Below are positions 47,701 to 58,303 of a stretch of 64,000 nt of DNA, in pieces. The notes beneath the pieces were generated by a model, which was not told the origin of the DNA, ran no database searches, and worked only from the letters and a program-made list of their open reading frames with translations. The stretch comes from Rhyzopertha dominica. Taxonomy: Eukaryota > Arthropoda > Insecta > Coleoptera > Bostrichidae. The stretch's first letter is position 1, and the number at the start of each line of letters is the position of its first letter. The DNA lies in NCBI GenBank assembly GCA_025024175.1, contig QCXZ01000064.1, forward strand, positions 9,858,001-9,922,000, given 5' to 3'. The translations under genes and the position numbers were made by a program.

Positions 47701-48074
47701 GCTAAAACAGCACAACATTCTAATTCTCTTCCTTCCTTGTAATGTTACTACAGTTTAGACACGATTTGGAACAGTTGAATTTTCAGAATAGTTGCTACAA
47801 ATTATCACATAAATAACAATAATAATAATAATAAAACTCAATAAAGTAATCTATCTAAATCCAACACATGATTTACTAGATATTATTATAATAAAAGGAC
47901 AAATATCATCTGAACTAGCTGTAGGCCTAATATTGTACGTGAAATAAATACAATTAATTTTAATTTGATTAGTGTAGCTCTGTTACTATAGACTATACCT
48001 AGTATATTTATCGACTTACCCAAAGCAAAACCTAGCAAACAAAATAGCAGCGTCAAACTATTCGTAACAAACAT
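44268..48074 (-). CDS. Secreted S1A serine protease, chymotrypsin/brachyurin-like, three exons, 275 aa
   Basis: Exons are 48074-48020, 47701-47458 and 44796-44268, all GT-AG and in phase (18 codons plus 1 nt; 2 nt plus 80 codons plus 2 nt; 1 nt plus 175 codons plus stop). Residues 1-18 are a hydrophobic signal peptide (LTLLFCLLGFAL). A propeptide runs to R55, with activation at SR/VVGG. The triad is H96 (TAAHC), D140 (GHDISIL) and S232 (CNGDSGGP). Cysteine pairs expected in the family are visible: C81-C97, C203-C218 and C228-C252. The residue six before Ser (chymotrypsin 189) is Gly226, not Asp, so it is not a classical trypsin. The 226-equivalent is D258 (YPDVYTR), as in brachyurins. It is likely a midgut digestive enzyme, but a clip-less haemolymph protease is possible. 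Intron 2 contains a foldback element. Confidence 0.95.
45070..45091 (+). repeat. TTCTA short tandem repeat in serine protease intron 2
   Basis: Four units of TTCTA. Confidence 0.9.
46148..46648. mobile_element. Foldback/MITE-like element in serine protease intron 2
   Basis: The ends are TAT(G/A)CAGGGTGTT in inverted orientation. Arms of about 150-200 bp share CAATAGCTAA, TTTATTTGACG, ACTAGTTGTTT, TTGTGGTGTTTA and others. The block GTCCACAATAGCTAACTTTT also recurs internally at 46456-46475. It lies wholly within the 44797-47457 intron. Confidence 0.8.
47458..47701 (-). CDS. Serine protease exon 2 (propeptide, activation site, catalytic His)
   Basis: The acceptor GCTGTTTTAG precedes 47701 and the donor GTAAGA is at 47457-47452, next to an ambiguous base at 47451. 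It encodes the propeptide with a basic cleavage site before VVGGEDATSGQFPY and the histidine motif ITAAHC. Confidence 0.92.
48020..48074 (-). CDS. Serine protease exon 1 (signal peptide)
   Basis: ATG at 48074-48072 followed by MFVTNSLTLLFCLLGFAL, then donor GTAAGT at 48019-48014. Splicing to 47701 completes Ala19, a good signal-peptidase neighbourhood. The open frame read past the donor is intronic. Confidence 0.85.
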
Positions 48075-48111
48075 TTTGAATTAAGTTCTACTCTCGATAA
48101 TAGCAAGTTTG

Positions 48112-48119
48112 TTTATATA
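48112..48119 (-). promoter_or_regulatory. TATA box of the serine protease gene
   Basis: TATATAAA on the minus strand about 40 bases upstream of the ATG. This predicts a very short 5' UTR (roughly 10 nt), as is common for highly expressed secreted insect proteases. No clear arthropod initiator was seen. Confidence 0.6.
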
Positions 48120-48124
48120 CCAGA

Positions 48125-51100
48125 TGCTACTCCCAAAAATCTGTTTTTTATAGACGTTTAATGCAATAATCTTAGATTCTTACGACGATAAGATTGGTAT
48201 AATATAGAGTTGTTTTTTAGAGTTGTTAACTAAGATACAGGTTGCACTTATACATTTCAAATATACTTGCCTTTGTATGACTGGATGATTTTTATGTATG
48301 CACAAATAATCTTGACAATTAAGTTTCTAATTAGAAGCGATAAGTACAGAGTGTCCCTATTTTTGTTCTAATTATATGATATCTCGCCGGTAGCTTTTAA
48401 TGCTAGAGCGTTGAGGATTCGACTTACTCTTTGTTGTGAATTGAGCTGTACCACCAACATTTTTAATAATCGTAATGGTGCAGCTCAACTCGCAAGAAGA
48501 AGGTAAGACAGTAATGTCGAAATCGCAACCCTGTAGCATTAATAGTTACCGAGGTATTTTACAATTACAACGAAAATGGGACATCCTGCACATAATTTTG
48601 GAATTTTATCAAACTACGAACAAAATAGGGTATATGTTGTCTACTTTTCTCTTTATCATTAACTAATGATAACACTTTTTGCAATACGGGTACATTGTTC
48701 TATTAATGTGGAGTACTCCACATACTTAGCTACTAGAGTTTTATCTAATGCAAGTTGTAAACATTTTGATAAATGTTGCCTCACGACCACTTGAACTGCT
48801 ATAGCTTTCTAAGAAATTAAGAAACTCATAGATTATTGTCAAGATATACGTTTTTGAGCAATTTACTTCTATCAAATATACGAATCTTTTACTGTATTTA
48901 CTATCTATTCTGATCTTTTCCTTATTCTAACATATATTTCACTAGAAAAATTTCTAGTTTCTTGATTATTTACTCTAAATTTTCTATTTTATACAAATGA
49001 TATAATATAATATAACTATCTGCGTAGAATATTGCTGCTTTAAGGAATGTTTCTTACAGCATCTTTTCTTTATATGTTTGCACACTTAGAACTGCTCATA
49101 AAAAACTTTTTTTTATGGTGTATCCCATGCAGAAGGGAAGTTACATGGGTCATATGGCAATGACATATTTCTCATTTTTGTCCCATTTTTATTTATATTT
49201 ACAGGTGGTGTGAAAAGTGTAGATACAATGAAATAAAAACACTGTTGGTGAGTATTGATGATTGTGTTTTGAGATATACAGCTATCGATTTTTTTAATAG
49301 AAACCCTATCAGAAATCGATAGATTTTATTTTTCAGTATACAGTGATACCACATAAGTGTAATTTACCACCTAATGTTCAAAAGTTACGACAAGAATGTC
49401 CAACGTGTAGCACAAAAAATTATAATTTGACTCGGTTCTACCCTTCTAATAATGAAAGTCGTTACGCACTACGCCAAAGTTGATTTCCTTCATATTTTGA
49501 ACCAGTTTTGTACCAGTAGACATACAGTGACTTAGACAATTAACATAATACGTACGCTACCAAATTTCCGTAATACGTAAAGATAAACCTCTTACATGTT
49601 TACGAATGTGTTCACAATAACTAGGTATAACTAAAAATTACGATTATATGTCTGTTGTTGGTCTACATAAAGCCTACGTAAATTTGAAATTATTTCAACT
49701 TTACGTTTTTGTAAAATGTTTTTATTACGGAAGTATATAGGTATTACGTATTACATTAATTGTGAATTGCCACTTAGACCTTAATCCCCTAAACAGTGTG
49801 CTTTGATGATTTTTCACCTTGACTTCTGAACGATGTTTCAAGTAAAAGTTGTAGGAAATAAAATCTAATGTAGTTTAAAACGAATTTCAGTTATTATAGA
49901 ACTTCCCTTCTTTACCGGCGATCGTTTCTGTATTAACACTTCAGTGCTCTGAAACCCACAGACTTTTTCTACGTGTGCTTTTTAAGTAAGTTTTCTCAAT
50001 CTTTTTGCCTTAATTTCTGAACAATGTATGACCTCAAACATTGGGTATTCAGTTATACAGAAAAACAAAGTCTATCAATTTTGCTGCAAAATTATGATTT
50101 TTGATGATGTCATATTTCAAAAAGAGTTTGTGCGTGTAAATAAACCGAAAACGAGTTTTAAAAAAATCCTAAGAAATCATGTGTCCAAGCGTATTTTGTT
50201 CATAATTCTCTAGTGTTTTTTTTATTAAATAGTATCTGTACGCTTGATTTGCCTTTATATGTAACTGCATTAGACAACAACAGCGGGAATTGAATCTGTA
50301 GAGAACAAAATGTGTCTGATGCTGTCGAATAACGCGTATTACAGTTACATTGATACTTTTTTTTTCAACTCTCGTGGAGCTATAAATTATAGCTTTCATG
50401 GTTGGCTTTTGTTTAGGGCTCCAATACCAATACAGCTACAAACATTATTTTAATAGAGATTTTTCAATTTTCGTTTTTCTATTCTGTTTTCCAAACATTG
50501 CTTTAATGGGCTGCTGAATTGATCTTAATTTAGTTTTTTCTAAATTTGGATTAATATATTATACTTTTCAACTATCAATCCCACTGAGTTAACAATAAGC
50601 AAAAAAGGTACCATAAACTATACACCTCGGTACCATGAACGCAGCTTGTTATTGTCCATCAAAAAATTAAAAAGAAGAAAACATTTTCAATTAAAACAGA
50701 AGTTTGAAAACGTAAATATACCATAATTCCTTTCTTTAGTTTTTTACTCTATTACCATAGCGAACTTAAAAAAATATTTTTTTTTACTTTGTTTACCTAA
50801 CGCTGTATATGCGACAAGAATATTCCGTCCTCGATTCACTATCAAACCCCACCAAAAACTAAATCTTAGTTACACCCTCGTCTAATTCCACTTCTGGAGC
50901 CTTATTATTTACAAGTAATGTGGTACATACAAATTCTTACTCAAAGCATTATTTCTCATGAATGAATAACTAGCCCCACCTATGGTCAAGTTTCTGTAGA
51001 ACTCCCTTCTCCAGCGCAGCAGTTTTTGTGTTATCCTATCCGGGGTTGATTTAGTATGCTTTGGGGGTGACTAGATGGCTCTCCAAGTACGATTGAATGA

Positions 51101-51182
51101 GAAGCAGGGTACCGTTGCATGAGTTTTATATTCAAATCGTTTTAATAGTTCGTTTAGGGAAGGATTATAATGATAAAAGTAT
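48125..51182. other. AT-rich intergenic DNA upstream of the protease gene
   Basis: A 63-codon frame at 48475-48666 (+) and others are unrecognised. No second protease gene copy was seen. Confidence 0.4.
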
Positions 51183-51245
51183 TAATAATAATAATAAATT
51201 TGATCGTAGGTTTTCACGGCTGTTTCCGGGTGTCGTATTATAATA
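51183..51245 (-). mobile_element. Possible PLE 3' terminus next to an AAT/TTA microsatellite
   Basis: On the minus strand GCCGTGAAAACCTACGATCA closely resembles the terminal motif at 6485-6505 (GGCCGCGAAAGCTTACG). It runs straight into a TTA microsatellite, as the PLE end at 43482 also does. Confidence 0.4.
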
Positions 51246-52920
51246 AAAAAAATACTGTATAACCGCAAGTACTGTGTGATATATACAAATTAAAAAAATA
51301 ATAATAATTTTCGTGTGTGGTTTATAACAATCATATAATTCAAAGCACGTTATAAAATTAATTTTAATTGTTCCTTCCAGCTTAATAAACTATTTTAAAG
51401 CCAAGCAAAGTCTTTATATAAAACAAGTTAATTATTTTTACTGTAACATGATAGAAGGATTCGCACAATAGAGATGTAGCATCTCCAGTAATCCTACAGA
51501 GGTAGTATTTCTGACATTTAAATTATAAATTTTCTAGCAATTACTTCAGTTCTTAGATAATATGGTATGCCATTTTTTGCTACAGAAATGCGTAATTTAG
51601 AATAACCAAGGAATCTTTGTTCAGCTACATTTGGCCATCTAAGATTACGAATAGTGCAAACTATTTGATCTTCCACCCTCAAATCTCAAACAAACTGCAA
51701 CCTTTTGGAATTATATTTCGATAAATGGGATATTTCTGCTGTTGGTTGATTACTTGTTTTGCGATTATTATACAGTAGACCTACAACGTGATGCCTTTCA
51801 AAAACCCATAAGAGATATTTAGAAGTATATATTAAGTTCAAGAAAACGACGTATTTATTATAAACTGCGGGTTAGCTATTCAATATTTTGTAGCACTCTT
51901 AACGATCTTTTTTAATACACCATTATCGAATGTCATAGGTTTAAGTGATACTATTACCAACACGATTTTCTTTAATTCTTTTGTAATGTCAACTTGATGA
52001 AATCGTTAGTGGCTATTATTAAACATTCGTATTTAAATTATTTCATGGTAAAGAATTTAGTAATTTACGCAACTCCAAACTTTGCTTAAATATATACAAT
52101 AAGTATCAAAGGATGCCTAGGCAAGAGGGTATCAAGAATAATCTTGTAAAATTCTTACGATTTAGAAATTTTTTAACCATGCATACAGCATCAATTTAGT
52201 AGTACAGTATAGGAAATATCACTTACATTTTTCAAATGTAGTAGTGTAATCCACCAAGCCACACGTAACTAACACTCAAAAATCAGTTTCGAAAAAGCGA
52301 ATTAACACCTACATTGTTACATGCACAGCACGTACGTCACAAATCTTCTTCTTACTTATCTTTTGAAATTTTTAGCAGATCGACATTCAGAGGCAATATT
52401 ATTCCTTACTTTTCTTTTCATCCTTATACACACAAATTAGCTGTTTTCATTCTCTTTTTCATAGATTTTTTTAAAATTCCTCTTTCATTAAACGCTTTTA
52501 AAAAAGAACTTAATGTAATCCTCCAAATTTTTTAACAATAACAGGTTTTCAAGTAATTGTATAAAATTTAAGTTTATTTTAAAATTATTCATAATAAAAA
52601 GCTAAAATTTCATACTCCCTCAGGTTTGCTGGTCCAGTTTCAGTAAATTTGTCTAAATTATTTGCCTCGTTTGTATTGGATAAATATCTCGTTTTCTGCG
52701 GTAGCATTACGGTTGACAGTGCGTTTTCTCTCATTGCACGTAACAAAGATTAAATTCCAGTTTTGAATCGTTCAGAAATATACAGTTTTTCATGTAATTG
52801 CAGCAAGCAAGTTTGCTTGCTTTCAATTTGACTTCAGATTTATTCGTAAAATTTGTATAAATGGTACTAATGATGGCTTTGTATTAGCAGAAAGCGCTTC
52901 AAGAAGTACTCAAAATAAAG
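51246..52920. other. AT-rich DNA, no gene recognised
   Basis: It may include the 3' untranslated end of the LINE at 52921-54130, with no clear poly(A) or target duplication. Confidence 0.35.
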
Positions 52921-54130
52921 TTACTGTATACATGGAGCAATTTGTAATTCAAGAAAAACATCCGTTAAAAACACTTCAATAAAAATGTAAACATCCGACT
53001 GAGGAGCCCCAACAACGGCGAAACTAGTCGCATCAGAATCCATGTGGATTGACCAGAGCGAATGTTTATTTATTTTTACACATCGCTCATGGATTGAAAG
53101 TAAATCTTCTTGGGAATATTGATGTGCACATACGTCCGAAATGTATTTTACTATTTTACTATGTAAATATGATAGAGTTTTGTTNATCATTACTAAACAA
53201 GTCATATGCAATCTCTTTTTATTCTCCATATTCAATCAACTTATGACTGACATGCTGTCCTCTACTTAAGCCATAAATTAATCTCAAGCATAAGTTTTGT
53301 ACTACCTGAACTGTCCTACGATCATCAGAATAATCTAAACTAGGCCGCAAACAATATCTGAAAAATAAAGAAAGACCAAACTGCAACATCACACAGGCAA
53401 GTTTTTCGTATCTGGTTCAGTAGGTGACAAATGTTGCAAATTAATTTTAGATATTTATTTAAATGAAAGCGTAATTTGTTATCAAACAATAGACCTAAGT
53501 TTCTAGCAGCGCTAACTACCTCTATAGGAAGGAATTGCATACCCGCGTTTAAGTAAGCAACTGTATCATCATACAAGGTGGAGGTATATAATTTTTTAGA
53601 TTTAGATTTTAAAACAATGTGCTGATGACACTTCACACAATACGGTTAAGTTTGCTATAAGTTCCCTCCTAAGACCAGCAAGCCTGTGTTTATCAAAAGA
53701 ATAAAGGATTTGCGAATCATCCGCATAATAATGGCACTGTCCATATCTAACAATAGAAGCAAGAACAGATGTATACATGGTAAAAAGTAATTGCCCCAGC
53801 CTACCATTTTAGAAGGATGTTGTAAAATTATCGCAGATTTTCACAACTTGAGTCCTGCCTGAGAAATAATTCCTAAACAGCCGCAAAGCGTCTGGACCCA
53901 AACCCAAATGGTGTAAAATAGCTAACAGGTCATGTTCTAAAGAGTCGGACGCCCTGGAGAAGATCAGCATACCAGGAGACCAATACTGTCACAAACTATA
54001 ACCAAGTGTGAAATCCTGGCTGGGTTCCTGCCGAACCATTAATTTCTCCAAGACTTTGGACAGAATTGGTAGCATGCTAATGGGTACAACTACTGATTTC
54101 TTCCAATATTCAGGCACGATATTAATTAAG
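52921..54130 (-). pseudogene. Non-LTR retrotransposon (CR1/jockey-like), 3' half of ORF2, frameshifted
   Basis: In order on the minus strand: VPEYWKKSVVVPI (about 54120), SMLPILSKVLEKL, LEHDLLAILHHLGLGPDALR with NYFSGRTQV (53950-53830), the intact catalytic YADDSQILYSF (about 53730), a thumb region with VVSAARNLGLLFDNKLRF (53530-53450), DYSDDRRTVQVVQNLCLRLI (53330-53280), and the C-terminal ENKKRLHMTCL...YLHSKIVKY (53230-53130). Frameshifts and stops occur throughout. A 5'-truncated, decayed insertion with the RT palm still legible. Confidence 0.85.
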
Positions 54131-54525
54131 AATATGCGAGTAAGATACGGAAGCAGAACACGCAAAGACTATTATAATACATTTATTTATTTACCTATAT
54201 TNCTGAACACTTCTTTAAAGGTGCATAATTCAATAGCTTTAGAATAAGCTGGTTTTGGTCGTCACAGTTTTCGAGATTTTTTCTTAATATCTCGACGATA
54301 TCGTGTTTTCAAGAGTTTTATGTATCAATAGATTTGCACTCATTCAAGTCATTCAATTAAAGTACGAGCCCTAACACAAAAATGTTCGGACATTAACTGA
54401 TTTTTCGTAAAAGTTTGAAAATTTCCGTAGAGGATTCAATATCATGTTTTCCATTTATAGGACACTATAATATGTATTATTTACATCATATTTACGACAT
54501 TGTTTTGAAATAAAACAATATTGAT

Positions 54526-54840
54526 TTATAAAACTAAACTAATGTTGCTAACAATACAATATTTATTGACACATAAATGTTCGGGCAATACAAGTCGATA
54601 GCTGGTTGCGTCTCCCCTTGCCTTAATAACTGCTTTTATTCTGGCAACTATAGTTTTTACAAGCTTTTCGCAATCTTCTGCGGTAAAAGAATCCCATATA
54701 TTTTGCAATTTTACTCGCAAATCAGAAATGTTGCGCTGCGGATCATTTCTTAATTGCTGCTTCATCTTGTGCCATATAGATTCGATTACATTTAGATCAG
54801 TAGGTACTGCTGGAGGGCCAGTTGAAGACGGAAATGTTCC
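54526..54840 (-). pseudogene. Tc1-like transposase, 3' fragment of a second copy
   Basis: Minus-strand frame containing TDLNVIESIWHKMKQQLRND and the following about 90 residues. This is almost identical to the plus-strand copy at 55985-56242, differing at scattered residues. It carries only the last catalytic Glu region. Its 5' side is cut at about 54836, where the terminal repeat of the other copy begins. Confidence 0.85.
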
Positions 54841-55149
54841 GACATCAACTGATTTTTCGTAAAAGTTTGAAAATTTCCGCAAGGGATTCGATATCATGTT
54901 TTCCATTTATAGGACACTATAATATGTATTGTTTTGCATCATATTTACGACACTGTTTTGAAATAAAATATTGATTTATAGAACTAAGCTAAGGTTGATA
55001 ACAATGCAATATTTGCTGACACAATAATGTTCGGACACGTTAGTAAAACAAATAAATAGCAAGCCTTGGAAACAAAAGAATATGTTTCCATGTGACTTTT
55101 AACTTGACAATTAAGTCGATTAGGTATCAATTGACTACAAAATATCACG

Positions 55150-56242
55150 CGGTAAAGCAACTAATCGTGCAATCAGAGAATTAATTATAAACTGTTTCAC
55201 CAAGGCAAAACGTTTCGGGATATTGCTAAGCAAATAAATGTCGCAAAGTCCACGGTGTCAGATATTGTGAAAAAGTATAGAGAAACGAGTTCAATTCAAA
55301 TTTCAAGACATGGTGCTAGTCGGCCACGCAAAGTCACTTCCAGAATGCAAAGATGTCTTGTTCGGATTTGTTAAACTGAAGTAAAATGTCGAAGTACATT
55401 AAGAGAAATAACAGCAAAATGGAATTAAGAAACAATTGGAAACTCTTGTTTACATTTTTATAAGGTACTTATGTTATGTTTAAGCAAAATTTCATATTCA
55501 TCATTATCATTGCTTAAGGCAAAAGAAAAGCCGTTCCTCACGGAAAAACAAAAAAAGAAACGATTAGCGTGGGCAAAGGAACGGGCATTGTGGACCTTCG
55601 AAGATTGGAAAAGGATCATTTTTAGTGATGCATCAAAATTTGATGTTTGCGTGGGTGACCATCGATCACGTGTTATAACAAACAAAAATGAAGCTTTCCA
55701 CAAAGACTGCCTAAAAAGAAAAATAAAATTTCCATCAGGTGTTACGGTATGGGGAAGAATGTCTGCTAATGGTGTTGGAAAACTGCACTTCATAGACGGA
55801 ACTGTAAACGCAGTAAAATATCAGAATATTCTTGAAACCAATTTGTTGGTGTCAATTCCAACCTGATGGAAATTTTACTTTCCAACAAGATGGCGCCTCC
55901 TGCCTTACAGCCTAGACCACAAGAAAGTGGCTACAAGACAACAACATTTCCGTCCTTGACTGGCTCTCCAGCAGTCCTGATCTAAATGTAATCGAAACTA
56001 TATGGCACAAGATGAAGCAGCAATTAAGAAATGATCCGCAGCGCAGCATTTCTGATTTGCGCGTAAAATTGCAAAATATATGGGATTCTTTTACCGCAGA
56101 AGATAGCGAAAAGCTTGTAAAAACTATACCTGCCAGAATAAAGCAGTTATTAATGCAAAAGGAGACGCAACCGGCTATTGACATGTATTGTCCGAACATT
56201 TACGTGTCAATAAATATTGTATTGTTATCAACATTAGTTTAG
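55150..56242 (+). pseudogene. Tc1-like transposase, frameshifted and interrupted
   Basis: The N-terminal helix-turn-helix part is readable at about 55200-55340 (GKTFRDIAKQINVAKSTVSD with small gaps in frame), followed by a stop near 55370. The middle catalytic part is open at 55500-55866 (KRLAWAKE, IIFSDASKFD, GVTVWGRMSANG). A frameshift after that leads into FQQDGASC, SSSPDLNVIETIWHKMKQQL and the C-terminus at 56242. The D...D...E core of Tc1 is therefore recognisable in pieces, but no continuous frame survives. Confidence 0.85.
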
Positions 56243-56573
56243 TTTTATAAATAAATATTATGTTATTTCAAAACAATGTCGTAAATATGATGTAAAACAA
56301 TACATATTATAGTGTCCTGTAAAAGAAAAACATGATATTGAATCCCTTATGGAAATTTTCAAACTTTTACGAAAAATCAGTTGTCCGAACATTTTTGTGT
56401 CAGGGCTCGTAATCCTCACAATCTTTGAAGCTATAATTCGTAACGTATGCGGCAAAGATTAGGTGAAGCTCTATGGTAATTGTCTAGCTCATTTTAAGTC
56501 TCAAGTATCTACGTGTGACCCGTGATATTAGTAGCGGGTTTGAAACAAAGAGTTTACGCTTCTAGGGCATCAG

Positions 56574-56839
56574 AGCCCTTTTGCAACGCCACAACAGATT
56601 TAATGACTATATGGAACGCCCTCCGAGAGAAATTCATTTTTGATAAACCCCCTAAAGAGTCAATTAACTACATGCCCCTATACACAAATGATTCGGATGA
56701 TTCGAGTTTGCCAAACACCGATATGTCCCTTTCATCTACCCCAACCGTTAACGGGAGGGTACGGACCACTTTCCGCATTGGAAAACAGCGACATTATAGA
56801 GACATCGTCACCCCAGGCGAGGATGTAATGATTTTTTGA
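56574..56839 (+). CDS. Putative 3'-terminal coding exon of an unidentified gene
   Basis: The frame is open from the in-frame TGA at 56516 to the TGA at 56837-56839. The likely acceptor is TTCTAG ending at 56573; TATTAG ending at 56530 is an alternative. It encodes about 88 residues: CNATTDLMTIWNALREKF, FDKPPKESINYMPLY, an acidic/serine-rich stretch (NDSDDSSLPNTD) and a basic GRVRTTFRIGKQRHYRD, ending in VTPGEDVMIF. Codon use and base composition look protein-like and unlike the transposon on either side. It resembles a cytoplasmic tail. I do not recognise the family and found no upstream exon in the window. Confidence 0.4.
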
Positions 56840-56972
56840 ACACAATTAGGTTTGTTTCAGAGCTTCATTCAATTCGACATGGCAACATTTGTTGTGGGGT
56901 CGGTGATGATTTTATTCAATTTCAGGAGATCCTGATGCGAATTGTTTTTGCGTTATGTCCTGTTATATAGTA

Positions 56973-58303
56973 CGAGGCATGTTTTTTAAGTAAGTACCGT
57001 TTTGGAATTAAAAAAAGACGTGCAAAGATATCGCAATAATTTTATCTTACATGAAAGCCTGTATCTTAATCTACTTTTCTACATAATTTCCGTGAATATT
57101 GAGGCACTTGTCATAACGTGGCACCAGTTTTTGAATACCGTCCTCATAAAATTCTGCCGCCTGACTTGTTAACCACTGTATCACAAATGTTTCGACTTCG
57201 TTATCGTCTTGAAGACGCTGACCACCCAGGTGTTTCTTCAAGTGTAGGAACAAATGGTAGTCGCTGGGCGCCAGATCAGGGCTGTATGGTGGATGATCTA
57301 GAGTTTCCCATTTAAAAGATTTGATGAGATCTTTGGTCCGATTAGCCACATGTGGACGGGCATTGTCATGTAGCAAAACGATACCCTTACTCAACTTGCC
57401 ACGTCTTTTGTTCTGGATTGCACGACGCAGATTGTTCAATGTCTTACCATAAGACGCTGCATTGATTGTCTCATTACGAGGCAGAAACTCCACTAGCAAT
57501 ACTCCTTTTCTGCCCCAAAAAACTGTGCACATGATTTTCCGGGCAGAAATTGTTTGCTTAAACTTCACTTTTTTGAGTGATGATGAATGTCGCCATTCCA
57601 TGGATTGTTGTTTCGATTCTGGTGTGACGTAGGCCACCCATGTTTCGTCACCAGTAACAATTTGGTCTAAAAAATCTTCACCTTCATTGTGGTACCGCTC
57701 AAGGAAAGTCAATGCACTGCCTAAACGTTGGGTTTTGTGCAAATCCGTCAACATTTTCGGAACCCAACGTGAACACAATTTCCGGTAATTCAAGTTCTCG
57801 GTCACAATGCGATACAAAACACTACGAGAATATTGAAGAAAGCAGTCGCACAATGATGAAATTGTAAAGCGTCTATTTTCTCTCACCTTTTCGTTCACTT
57901 TCTGCATCAAATCTTCCTTAACGACCGAGGGACGCTCACTCCGTTCTACATCATGCACATTTGTGCGGCCATCTTTAAATGCTCTCACCCATTTCCTTAC
58001 CATTCCATCACTCATAATGTTTTGTCCGTAAACTTCACAGATTTCACGATGAATATCGATCGGTTTTACGCGTTTAGCACTAAGAAATCGTATAACAGCC
58101 CGTACTTCACAATCGGCGGGACTCATGATTGTCGGAGGCATCTTAAACACTCAGTAAACAACGTATACAATGAAGAATCAAACTGTAATGGCGTCAGTGC
58201 GTAGACAAGAGATGTAGGTAACCAGCGCGTATGCACGGAACGCCGACCGTAGCGCTGCGGCGGCGGAATCGCAAAACGGTACTTACTTAAAAAACATGCC
58301 TCG
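56973..58303 (-). mobile_element. Complete mariner element with perfect terminal inverted repeats
   Basis: The left end (56973) starts CGAGGCATGTTTTTTAAGTA and the right end (58303) is its exact reverse complement. I read 32 matching bases on each side (56973-57004 and 58272-58303). TA dinucleotides at 56971-56972 and 58304-58305 are the expected target duplication. The whole element is 1331 bp and encodes one transposase. Confidence 0.95.
57071..58141 (-). CDS. Mariner transposase, D,D34D, apparently intact (356 aa)
   Basis: DNA transposase that cuts and pastes its own element at TA sites. The frame is open from ATG 58141 to the stop at 57071. A second in-frame ATG five codons on (58126) is also possible. 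The N-terminal 110 residues form the paired-type helix-turn-helix region (VIRFLSAKRVKPIDIHREI, then SDGMVRKWVRAFKDGR). The catalytic triad lies in TGDETWV, LLHDNARPH and SPDLAPSDYHLF, with exactly 34 residues between the second and third Asp, the mariner signature. Length fits the family (about 345-360). It sits inside matching terminal inverted repeats with about 170 bp of 5' and 100 bp of 3' non-coding sequence. No stop or frameshift is present, so activity is possible but unproven. Confidence 0.95.
   Translation of the reverse strand: MPPTIMSPADCEVRAVIRFLSAKRVKPIDIHREICEVYGQNIMSDGMVRKWVRAFKDGRTNVHDVERSERPSVVKEDLMQKVNEKVRENRRFTISSLCDCFLQYSRSVLYRIVTENLNYRKLCSRWVPKMLTDLHKTQRLGSALTFLERYHNEGEDFLDQIVTGDETWVAYVTPESKQQSMEWRHSSSLKKVKFKQTISARKIMCTVFWGRKGVLLVEFLPRNETINAASYGKTLNNLRRAIQNKRRGKLSKGIVLLHDNARPHVANRTKDLIKSFKWETLDHPPYSPDLAPSDYHLFLHLKKHLGGQRLQDDNEVETFVIQWLTSQAAEFYEDGIQKLVPRYDKCLNIHGNYVEK

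Larger units (their letters stand above)
54365..56409. mobile_element. Composite/nested Tc1-like transposon
   Basis: Both outer ends begin CGAGCCCT(A/G)ACACAAAAAT and are inverted copies flanked by TA (54363-54364 and 56410-56411), as expected for Tc1/mariner insertion. Inside is not one element but two pieces in opposite orientation. 54365-54835 is the 3' part of one copy, minus strand. From about 54838 a second copy starts with its own long (about 200 bp) inverted terminal region and runs plus-strand to 56409. The 3' transposase segment and terminal repeat are thus present twice. Confidence 0.85.

Noticed and set aside
55912..56199. Minus-strand frame in the Tc1 element
   Set aside because: Antisense of the Tc1 transposase C-terminal segment.
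57118..57315. Open frame on the plus strand
   Set aside because: Antisense shadow of the mariner transposase, and it begins at GTG rather than ATG.
58142..58150. Extension of the mariner transposase by three codons (359 residues)
   Set aside because: This would need a GTG start. The first ATG is at 58141.
57953..58204. Plus-strand frame at the transposase 5' end
   Set aside because: Shadow of the transposase start region on the opposite strand, with no family resemblance.
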